A stretch of DNA of 17,241 bases from UBA6770 sp965661115 (GTDB taxonomy: Bacteria; Bacteroidota; Bacteroidia; Flavobacteriales_G; Salibacteraceae), in the NCBI GenBank assembly GCA_965661115.1, contig CBFICO010000052.1:1-17241 (forward strand). The letters run 5' to 3'. Positions 7,837 through 13,873 of this stretch are shown here, in pieces. Below the pieces are notes generated by a model, which saw only the letters and a program-made list of their open reading frames with translations, searched no databases and was not told where the DNA came from. The translations under genes were made by a program, and so were the position numbers. How positions within the stretch are numbered: position 1 is the first letter of the stretch; every line of letters starts with the position of its first letter.

Positions 7837-9150
7837 ATGAGCTCTTTTGAGATTACCGGAGGAAGAAAACTAAAAGGAGAAATAATTCCGCAAGGAGCAA
7901 AAAACGAAGCACTTCAAATTCTTTGTGCCGTTTTAATGACCCCTGAAAAAGTCATCATCAACAAAGTACCAGACATCGTTGATGTGAACAAGTTGATTGA
8001 TTTACTCCGAAATCTCAATGTAAAGGTTGAAAAACTTGGGCCAGAATCTTATTCTTTTCAGGCAGATGACGTTGATATTGAGTATTTGCACTCGCCAGAT
8101 TTCCTAAAAAAAGGTGGCGGGTTAAGAGGCTCAATCATGCTGGTTGGTCCGTTACTTGGTCGTTTTGGAAAAGGATATATACCAAAGCCTGGTGGAGATA
8201 AAATTGGAAGAAGACGAGTTGACACTCACTTTATTGGCTTTGAAAAATTAGGTGCTTCTTTTAGCTATGACCCCGAAACAAGTGTGTACCGCGCAAACGC
8301 GAAACATTTGAAAGGAACCTATATGCTTTTAGATGAGGCAAGTGTAACAGGTACTGCCAACATTGTGATGGCAGCTGTATTTGCAAAAGGAAAAACAACC
8401 ATTTACAACGCTGCGTGCGAGCCCTACTTACAGCAATTGTGTAATATGCTTAACCGCATGGGCGCTAAAATTAGTGGTATAGGCTCCAACATGCTTCACA
8501 TTGAAGGAGTTGGTGAATTAGGCGGTACAGAACACACCATTCTTCCAGATATGATTGAGGTGGGGTCAATGATTGGCTTAGCAGCAATGACCGAATCTGA
8601 AATCACCATTAAAGGTGCAGGCTACGAACATTTGGGTTTAATTCCAGATGTTTTCAGAAAGTTGGGAATTATCCTAATCAATAAAGACGATGATATTATT
8701 ATTCCGTCTCAAAAGAACTACGAAATTGACACCTTTATCGATGGTTCTATAATGACCATATCAGATGCTCCTTGGCCAGGTTTCACCCCAGATTTATTGA
8801 GCATTATATTAGTTGTAGCTACTCAAGCAAAGGGAAGTGTTCTTATTCACCAAAAAATGTTTGAGAGCCGTTTATTCTTTACCGATAAATTAATTGATAT
8901 GGGTGCTCAAATTATTCTTTGTGACCCGCACCGAGCAACTGTTATCGGATTAAATCGTCAATATCCTTTAAGAGCTATTGAAATGACATCTCCTGACATT
9001 AGAGCTGGTGTTTCACTTTTAATTGCTGCAATGTCTGCTGAAGGAAAAAGTATAATTCACAACATTGAACAAATAGATAGAGGATATCAAAACATAGATA
9101 CTCGACTAAATAAAATTGGCGCAGAAATTGTTAGACGAGACGAGTATTAA
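7837..9150 (+). CDS. murA: UDP-N-acetylglucosamine 1-carboxyvinyltransferase (MurA), Asp form
   Basis: A 437-residue MurA of normal length, which transfers enolpyruvate from PEP to UDP-GlcNAc in the cytoplasm as the first committed step of peptidoglycan synthesis. Conserved residues are in place: Lys22-Asn23 in GAKNEAL, Arg97 in LRGSIM, Arg126 in the active-site loop, Asp319 in PGFTPDL (equivalent to E. coli Asp305) and Arg389 in SPDIRAGVS. The loop reads PGGDKIGRRRVD (119-130), so the E. coli catalytic Cys115 is replaced by Asp121. The same Cys-to-Asp change in Mycobacterium and Chlamydia gives an active enzyme that fosfomycin does not alkylate. The gene starts 3 nt after the DUF4290 gene and ends 11 nt before the thioredoxin gene. 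Confidence 0.96.
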   Translation: MSSFEITGGRKLKGEIIPQGAKNEALQILCAVLMTPEKVIINKVPDIVDVNKLIDLLRNLNVKVEKLGPESYSFQADDVDIEYLHSPDFLKKGGGLRGSIMLVGPLLGRFGKGYIPKPGGDKIGRRRVDTHFIGFEKLGASFSYDPETSVYRANAKHLKGTYMLLDEASVTGTANIVMAAVFAKGKTTIYNAACEPYLQQLCNMLNRMGAKISGIGSNMLHIEGVGELGGTEHTILPDMIEVGSMIGLAAMTESEITIKGAGYEHLGLIPDVFRKLGIILINKDDDIIIPSQKNYEIDTFIDGSIMTISDAPWPGFTPDLLSIILVVATQAKGSVLIHQKMFESRLFFTDKLIDMGAQIILCDPHRATVIGLNRQYPLRAIEMTSPDIRAGVSLLIAAMSAEGKSIIHNIEQIDRGYQNIDTRLNKIGAEIVRRDEY

Positions 9151-9161
9151 AAATTAAAAAA

Positions 9162-9719
9162 ATGAAAGTTTTAAAGCTTATAGGAATATCAGGATTACTC
9201 ATTGCAGCATTTGTACTAATGCCATGCGCAGAGTTGTTTTCTGAAAAACCTAATCAAGGTGTTTTAATTGGAACTCGAGTTGGAGACAAGGCTCCAGAAA
9301 TAGTAATGAATAACCCAGATGGAAAGCCAATTGCTCTTAGCAGTTTAAAAGGGAAAGTTGTTTTAATAGATTTTTGGGCAAGCTGGTGTGCTCCGTGTAG
9401 GAGAGAAAATCCCAACGTAGTTGCAGCATACAATAAATACAAAAACGCAAAATTTAAAGGCGCTAAAGGTTTCGAAATCTACAGTGTATCTTTAGATAGA
9501 GCTGTTGCACCTTGGAAAGCTGCCATCATCCAAGATAAATTAAGCTGGGAATATCACGTAAGCGATTTACAATTCTGGAATAACAAAGCAGCAAGAGATT
9601 ATCAAGTTGAAGGTATTCCTACCAATTTTTTAATCGATGCAAACGGAGTTATAATAGCTAAAAACCTAAGAGGGTCTGGTCTACACTTAGCCTTAGATAA
9701 AGTGGTTGAAAAGCTGTAA
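9162..9719 (+). CDS. TlpA-like membrane-anchored or exported thioredoxin
   Basis: A 185-residue protein with a hydrophobic N-terminal segment (residues 5-22) that could be a signal peptide or membrane anchor. Cys22 follows it, but the preceding LMP fits a lipobox poorly. The mature part is an AhpC/TSA-TlpA type thioredoxin fold: GDKAPEIVMNNPDGK (41-55), then VVLIDFWASWCAPC (66-79) with redox cysteines Cys76 and Cys79, and a cis-proline loop VEGIPTNFLID (149-159, Pro153). Such proteins reduce or rearrange disulfides in the periplasm, for example in cytochrome c maturation, but the substrate here is unknown. It is the last gene before the terminator at 9744-9770. The start is ATG after an A-rich tract. 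Confidence 0.85.
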   Translation: MKVLKLIGISGLLIAAFVLMPCAELFSEKPNQGVLIGTRVGDKAPEIVMNNPDGKPIALSSLKGKVVLIDFWASWCAPCRRENPNVVAAYNKYKNAKFKGAKGFEIYSVSLDRAVAPWKAAIIQDKLSWEYHVSDLQFWNNKAARDYQVEGIPTNFLIDANGVIIAKNLRGSGLHLALDKVVEKL

Positions 9720-9743
9720 TCTAAAAATCACATATACATTTGC

Positions 9744-9770
9744 AACCCCAAATTATTTTGGGGTTTTTTT
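9744..9770 (+). terminator. Intrinsic terminator after the thioredoxin gene
   Basis: A perfect 9-bp stem, AACCCCAAA (9744-9752) with TTTGGGGTT (9757-9765), encloses a TTAT loop and runs into further T residues to 9770. It closes the helicase-DUF4290-murA-thioredoxin unit. No T-run is present in the opposite direction, so it works for the plus strand only. A TACATTTG promoter-like box (9735-9742) ends one base before the stem. Confidence 0.9.
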
Positions 9771-9771
9771 A

Positions 9772-9811
9772 TGCCAAAATGACAACATAAAAGTTTGGCA
9801 AAGGATTAGAC
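9772..9811 (+). promoter_or_regulatory. Inverted-repeat element and possible alternative promoter upstream of grpE
   Basis: TGCCAAAATGACA (9772-9784) is an imperfect palindrome, TGYCA-N3-TGRCA. Its first seven bases, TGCCAAA, are also repeated inverted as TTTGGCA at 9794-9800. The sequence from 9795, TTGGCAAAGGATTAGAC, partly resembles a sigma-54 promoter: a TTGGCA -24 box, with TAGA where TTGC is expected. I find no TAnnTTTG box between here and the grpE start at 9840, so grpE-dnaJ may use a special promoter. This is motif inference only. Confidence 0.35.
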
Positions 9812-9839
9812 AAAATACTTATCGTAAAAAAAACATACA

Positions 9840-10409
9840 ATGAGTACAGAAAAAGTGACAAACCAGAAAGAAGAATCGGAAGAAAAGTCAGTAGCAGAAG
9901 AGCAGGCTCAAGAGGAAACTAAATCTGAGACAACGGAAGCTTCTGAAAATACAGAAGATAAAAAAGAACCTACCCCTGAAGAGCAAATTCAGGAGTTAAA
10001 TGACAGATACCTACGACTGTATTCAGAGTTTGAGAACTTCAGAAGAAGAACGGCTAAAGAAAAACTAGAATTAATTTCTAATGCTAGTGGCCAAGTGCTC
10101 GGCGACCTACTTCCAGTTAAAGACGATTTTGAACGTGCCATAAAAAACAACGAAGAAGTTGAAGATGCAAAAGCCATCAAAGAAGGTTTTAATTTGATTC
10201 ACGCCAAATTTGAAAATACATTAAAGACCAAAGGGCTTAAAGAAATAGATGCGCAGGGAAAAGATTTTGATTTAGACTTTCACGAAGCCGTAACTAAAAT
10301 TCCTGCTCCAGATAAAAAATTAAAAGGCAAAGTAGTTGACGTAATTGAGAAAGGATACCTTCTTAATGACAAAGTATTGCGTTACGCCAAAGTTGTAGTA
10401 GGAGAATAA
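9840..10409 (+). CDS. grpE: Nucleotide exchange factor GrpE
   Basis: A 189-residue GrpE, the exchange factor that releases ADP from DnaK and so sets the pace of the Hsp70 cycle. Residues 1-45 are a low-complexity Glu/Ser/Thr/Lys tail, disordered in this family. A long helix for dimerisation follows (about 46-85: EEQIQELNDRYLRLYSEF, then NFRRRTAKEK). The C-terminal beta domain that contacts DnaK covers about 133-189 and includes DFHEAVTKIP and the signature VIEKGYLLNDKVLRYAKV. Its end overlaps the ribosome-binding sequence of dnaJ, 3 nt downstream. dnaK is not in the window. The start ATG at 9840 follows the A-rich sequence typical of this phylum. Confidence 0.95.
   Translation: MSTEKVTNQKEESEEKSVAEEQAQEETKSETTEASENTEDKKEPTPEEQIQELNDRYLRLYSEFENFRRRTAKEKLELISNASGQVLGDLLPVKDDFERAIKNNEEVEDAKAIKEGFNLIHAKFENTLKTKGLKEIDAQGKDFDLDFHEAVTKIPAPDKKLKGKVVDVIEKGYLLNDKVLRYAKVVVGE
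10400..10404 (+). promoter_or_regulatory. Shine-Dalgarno sequence of dnaJ
   Basis: AGGAG lies in the last codons of grpE, 8 nt before the dnaJ ATG at 10413. The spacing is ideal for a classical ribosome-binding site, which is uncommon in this window and suggests that dnaJ translation is tied to that of grpE. Confidence 0.5.
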
Positions 10410-10412
10410 GCT

Positions 10413-11531
10413 ATGTCTAAAAGAGATTTTTACGAAGTACTTGGGGTGTCAAAATCTGCATCGAAAGATGAGATTAAGAAAGCATACAGAAAATTAGCGA
10501 TAAAATACCATCCCGATAAAAACCCAGACGATAAGCAAGCTGAAGAAAACTTTAAAGAAGCAGCTGAAGCGTATGAAGTTCTGAGCGACGAAAATAAACG
10601 CGCCCGTTACGACCAATTCGGACACCAAGGAATGGGTAGTGGTTTCGGCGGTGGCGGCGGAATGAATATGGACGACATATTCAGCCAGTTTGGTGACATT
10701 TTCGGTGGTGGCTTTGGAGGCTTTGGCGGAGGTGGATTCGGCGGTGGCGGCGGAAGAAGCCGAAGAGTAAAAGGCTCTAACCTCCGCATCAAAGTAAAGC
10801 TTACGTTAGAAGAAATAGCCAATGGGGTTTCTAAAAAAATTAAGCTGAATAAACTCACCAATAGCCCCGATACAAAATACTCTACCTGTAGCACTTGTGG
10901 TGGAACTGGTCAAGTAACCAGAGTTACGAATACCATATTAGGTCAAATGCAAACCGCCTCCACATGTCCTACATGTAATGGTAGCGGAAAATCGGTTGGA
11001 AGTAGAGCAAAAGGAAGCGACCAAAACGGTCAAATTAGAAAAGAAGTAGTTGAGAACATTGAAATACCGGCAGGTGTTGAAGATGGTATGCAGCTATCTA
11101 TGCGTGGTAAAGGAAACGAAGGACCCTTTGATGGTGTTCCTGGAGACCTTATTATCGTAATAGAGGAAGCGAAACACGAGCATTTCCACCGCGAAGGACA
11201 AAACTTGTATTTTGACCTTTACCTGAACTTTGCAGACGTGGTTTTAGGTACACAGGTAGATATCCCGACACTTGACGGAAAAGCAAAAATCAAAATTGCG
11301 CCCGGTACTCAAGCAGGCAAACTTTTACGCCTTAAAGGAAAAGGACTCCCAAGCATAAATTCTTATGGAAATGGAGACTTGCTGGTTACGGTAAACGTTT
11401 GGACTCCAAAAGAGATAAACAAAGAAGAAAAGGCAATGATGGAAAAATTAAAAGCGGCCTCAAATTTTGAACCTAGTCCGGGTGAAAATGAAAACAATTT
11501 CTTTAGCAGAATGAAAGACTTCTTCCGCTAA
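10413..11531 (+). CDS. dnaJ: Hsp40 co-chaperone DnaJ with a reduced zinc region
   Basis: A 372-residue DnaJ, which delivers unfolded clients to DnaK and stimulates its ATPase. The J-domain covers residues 1-70 with HPD at 33-35. A Gly/Phe-rich stretch follows (about 72-115), partly coded by a 19-nt direct repeat. The zinc region has only two CxxCxGxG motifs: CSTCGGTG (Cys159, Cys162) and CPTCNGSG (Cys185, Cys188). Canonical DnaJ has four. From the flanking sequence (GQVTRVTNTILGQMQT between the two), these correspond to motifs 2 and 3, which form zinc centre II; the pair forming zinc centre I is gone. C-terminal substrate domains (about 210-345) look intact, with VEDGMQL and LRLKGKGLPS. A terminator follows at 11560. 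Confidence 0.95.
   Translation: MSKRDFYEVLGVSKSASKDEIKKAYRKLAIKYHPDKNPDDKQAEENFKEAAEAYEVLSDENKRARYDQFGHQGMGSGFGGGGGMNMDDIFSQFGDIFGGGFGGFGGGGFGGGGGRSRRVKGSNLRIKVKLTLEEIANGVSKKIKLNKLTNSPDTKYSTCSTCGGTGQVTRVTNTILGQMQTASTCPTCNGSGKSVGSRAKGSDQNGQIRKEVVENIEIPAGVEDGMQLSMRGKGNEGPFDGVPGDLIIVIEEAKHEHFHREGQNLYFDLYLNFADVVLGTQVDIPTLDGKAKIKIAPGTQAGKLLRLKGKGLPSINSYGNGDLLVTVNVWTPKEINKEEKAMMEKLKAASNFEPSPGENENNFFSRMKDFFR
10644..10662 (+). repeat. 19-nt direct repeat in the dnaJ Gly/Phe region, copy 1
   Basis: TTCGGCGGTGGCGGCGGAA occurs here and again, identically, at 10737-10755. Both copies code for a Phe-Gly-rich segment of the flexible linker. The repeat could allow slippage changes in linker length but is most simply explained by the protein's composition. 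Confidence 0.6.
10737..10755 (+). repeat. 19-nt direct repeat in the dnaJ Gly/Phe region, copy 2
   Basis: Identical to 10644-10662 and 93 nt downstream of it, which is a multiple of three. Recombination between the copies would delete 31 codons in frame from the Gly/Phe linker. Confidence 0.6.
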
Positions 11532-11559
11532 TTGAAAGTAGTGCGATTGATTATATTTG
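11532..11559 (+). promoter_or_regulatory. Promoter candidate for the ABC exporter operon
   Basis: TATATTTG at 11552-11559 matches the -7 consensus. TTG at 11532-11534 lies 17 nt upstream as a -33 element. The box ends directly against the terminator stem that begins at 11560, so transcription would start inside the stem's 5' arm, about 40 nt before the ABC ATPase ATG at 11604. Such a transcript would lack most of the 5' arm and could not fold the terminator. Confidence 0.45.
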
Positions 11560-11596
11560 AACGCTGATAAATTCATTTTTGTCAGCGTTTTTTTTT
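11560..11596 (+). terminator. Intrinsic terminator after dnaJ
   Basis: AACGCTGA (11560-11567) pairs with TCAGCGTT (11582-11589) across a 14-nt loop and is followed by seven more T residues (11590-11596). It ends grpE-dnaJ transcription. The ABC ATPase gene begins only 7 nt past the T-run. Confidence 0.85.
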
Positions 11597-11603
11597 ACCC
11601 CAA

Positions 11604-12542
11604 ATGAGTAATATTTTAGAAATAAACGGAGTCAGCAAATTCTATGCAAACCACACTGCATTGAATAAAGTTGATTTGCAAATTTCATCTAACCGAATTT
11701 TTGGCTTGCTTGGTCCTAACGGTGCTGGAAAAACGAGTTTAATTAGAATCATTAATCAAATAACTGGTCCAGACCAAGGTGAGGTAATTTTCGATGGGGA
11801 AATTCTTAAACCTGTACACCAAAAACATATTGGCTATTTACCTGAAGAAAGAGGCCTTTACAAAAAAATGAAGGTTGGAGAGCAAGCACTCTACTTGGCT
11901 CAGCTAAAAGGCATGTCGAAATCTGAAGCTATGGCTAGCCTCAAAGAATGGTTCCTAAGATTTGAAATTGCGGATTGGTGGAACAAACGCATTGATGAGC
12001 TATCTAAAGGTATGCAGCAAAAAGTGCAATTTATTGTAACTGTAATGCACAAGCCAAAGCTGCTCATCTTAGATGAACCTTTCTCTGGTTTTGACCCGAT
12101 AAACGCCGCTCTAATTAGAGACGAGATTCTGAAGCTAAGAGATGAAGGCACAACCGTAATCTTATCTACCCACAACATGGCTTCCGTAGAAGAAATCTGC
12201 GATGATATTGCTCTTATTTACAAATCGAATAAAATTCTTGAAGGTTCAATTGATAAAGTAAAAGAAGAGCGCAGCGGTAACGAGTATAGAGTAAATTATT
12301 CTGGTGACCATATGGCGTTCACTAAAGCTTTATGGATAGACGCTGAACTGAAAGAAAATAATACACTTAAAACTGACACTCATTCAGCCGTTATAAAATT
12401 GGCAGAGGGCAAAACGCCTAATGATTTGCTCAAAGCGGTAATACCTCATGTTAGTGTTACAGGACTAGAAAAAGTAGTTCCTTCTATGAACGATATTTTT
12501 ATTGGAAGGGTAAATGAAATAAACCAAGGAGCAGATGAATAA
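11604..12542 (+). CDS. ABC transporter ATP-binding protein, NatA-type
   Basis: A 312-residue ABC ATPase that should power the membrane partner encoded next. Walker A GPNGAGKT is at residues 37-44, the signature LSKGM at 133-137, Walker B LLILDEP at 153-159 with catalytic Glu158, and the H-loop His in STHNM at 190. The Q-loop region reads IGYLPEERGLY (76-86), as in NatA-like exporters of the ABC-2 class. A C-terminal extension of about 90 residues after the nucleotide-binding domain matches the DUF4162-type tail often found in these ATPases. Substrate is unknown; family members export Na+, drugs or lipids. The stop overlaps the permease start by 8 nt. Confidence 0.92.
   Translation: MSNILEINGVSKFYANHTALNKVDLQISSNRIFGLLGPNGAGKTSLIRIINQITGPDQGEVIFDGEILKPVHQKHIGYLPEERGLYKKMKVGEQALYLAQLKGMSKSEAMASLKEWFLRFEIADWWNKRIDELSKGMQQKVQFIVTVMHKPKLLILDEPFSGFDPINAALIRDEILKLRDEGTTVILSTHNMASVEEICDDIALIYKSNKILEGSIDKVKEERSGNEYRVNYSGDHMAFTKALWIDAELKENNTLKTDTHSAVIKLAEGKTPNDLLKAVIPHVSVTGLEKVVPSMNDIFIGRVNEINQGADE
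12526..12531 (+). promoter_or_regulatory. Shine-Dalgarno-like sequence before the permease
   Basis: AAGGAG inside the last codons of the ATPase gene lies 3 nt before the permease ATG at 12535. The spacing is short for a classical site, so its role is uncertain, but it supports this start codon. Confidence 0.35.
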
Positions 12543-13872
12543 AACTTGGTTAATAGTTCAGCGTGAGTATTTAACAAGAGTGACTAAAAAATCATTCTTG
12601 CTAATTACGTTTTTAGGTCCTTTGTTACTAGCAGCAGGTCTTACGCTAGTCATTTACTTAAGCGTAAAAGAAAACATCCGACACAGAGTATTGGTGATTG
12701 ATGAAAAAGCACCTGCGTTCCAAGGATTAAAAAACACATCGAACATTGAATTCAACTACGGAACCGGCATGAACATCAACCAGGCAAAAGATGTGCTTTT
12801 CAATTCCGATTATACGTGCGTGTTGTACATCCCAAAAAATATTGAATTCAGCAATACCTCTAAACTCTATTATAAGAAGCAACCTAGTGGGTCTGTAATT
12901 AGAGTGATTGAAGATAAAGTAGAGAGTATTGTCGAGGAACTCAAACTAAAACAGTACAACATTTCACGTGACGCGTTTTATGATGTAAAGACAAATTTTG
13001 TTTTAAACTCGGTTAAATACACCGAATCTGGTGAAGAAGAAAAACTAGACAAAGCAAAATCTTACGTTGGGTTCTTTTTTGGTGCCATGATTTACATCTT
13101 CATATTCTTATACGGTGTTCAAGTAATGCGTGGGGTAATTGAAGAGAAATCAAACCGAATAGTTGAAGTCATTATTACTTCGGTAAAACCATTCCAACTC
13201 ATGCTAGGGAAAATAATTGGCGTTGCATTGGTTTCTTTTACGCAGTTCATTCTTTGGATAATACTTACAATGGGAATTCTAACCGCTGTACAGTCAACTA
13301 TTTTCAAAGATTATTATGACCCAGCAAAAATTGCCCAAACTCAAGTCACCCCAGAAGTTGCCAAAGAGATTCAACTTGAACAAGTAAATCAAAAGAAATT
13401 TGATTTAATGGACCCAGACAACATTATCAATAGAACCAACTGGCCATTAATGATTAGTCTATTCCTATTTTATTTCTTAGGAGGGTACTTATTGTACAGT
13501 GCATTGTTTGCGGCAGTAGGTTCAGCAGTTGATAATGAAACCGACACACAACAGTTTATGCTTCCGGTCACTTTGCCACTAACGCTGGCCTATGTACTTT
13601 CTACATCTATAGTTGAAAACCCAGAAGGCCCTGTTGCGTTTTGGCTTTCTGTAATACCACTCACCTCGCCTATTGCTATGTTAGTTAGAGTAGCCATTGG
13701 TATTGGAGAAGGAGGAATCCCGCTTTGGGAATTGATAGTTTCTGTGGTTTCATTAATATTGGGCTTCGTTTTTACGGTTTGGTTAGCAGCAAAAATTTAT
13801 CGAACAGGTATTCTTATGTACGGTAAAAAAGCATCGTACAAGGAACTTTGGAAATGGATAGCACACAGATAG
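12535..13872 (+). CDS. ABC-2 type permease, NatB-like
   Basis: A 445-residue inner-membrane protein, the transmembrane partner of the preceding ATPase. The first membrane segment is at residues 21-43, followed by a large external domain (about 45-175). A cluster of further segments covers about 177-197, 224-252, 305-330, 342-390 and 398-420. The cytoplasmic linker VIEEKSNRIVEVIITSVKPFQLMLGKIIG (201-229) is the characteristic ABC2_membrane_3/NatB segment. A second soluble loop lies at about 255-300. The architecture (a big external domain after the first helix) is that of Na+ or drug exporters of this family; the substrate cannot be told from sequence. The gene overlaps the ATPase by 8 nt (ATGAATAA) and ends 1 nt before the response regulator. 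Confidence 0.92.
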   Translation: MNKTWLIVQREYLTRVTKKSFLLITFLGPLLLAAGLTLVIYLSVKENIRHRVLVIDEKAPAFQGLKNTSNIEFNYGTGMNINQAKDVLFNSDYTCVLYIPKNIEFSNTSKLYYKKQPSGSVIRVIEDKVESIVEELKLKQYNISRDAFYDVKTNFVLNSVKYTESGEEEKLDKAKSYVGFFFGAMIYIFIFLYGVQVMRGVIEEKSNRIVEVIITSVKPFQLMLGKIIGVALVSFTQFILWIILTMGILTAVQSTIFKDYYDPAKIAQTQVTPEVAKEIQLEQVNQKKFDLMDPDNIINRTNWPLMISLFLFYFLGGYLLYSALFAAVGSAVDNETDTQQFMLPVTLPLTLAYVLSTSIVENPEGPVAFWLSVIPLTSPIAMLVRVAIGIGEGGIPLWELIVSVVSLILGFVFTVWLAAKIYRTGILMYGKKASYKELWKWIAHR

Positions 13873-13873
13873 T

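Noticed and set aside
9183..9227. Lipoprotein signal in the thioredoxin protein
   Set aside because: Cys22 follows a hydrophobic stretch, but Pro at -1 and Met at -2 do not fit a lipobox, so a signal peptide or anchor is the safer call.
10644..10755. The GGCGGTGG repeats as a mobile or regulatory repeat
   Set aside because: They are in frame and code for the Gly/Phe linker of DnaJ, so protein composition explains them.
10607..10894. Proline-rich 95-residue open frame on the minus strand inside dnaJ
   Set aside because: It is the antisense reading of the Gly/Phe-rich codons, which gives Pro runs automatically; there is no start signal or promoter and dnaJ is clearly the real gene.
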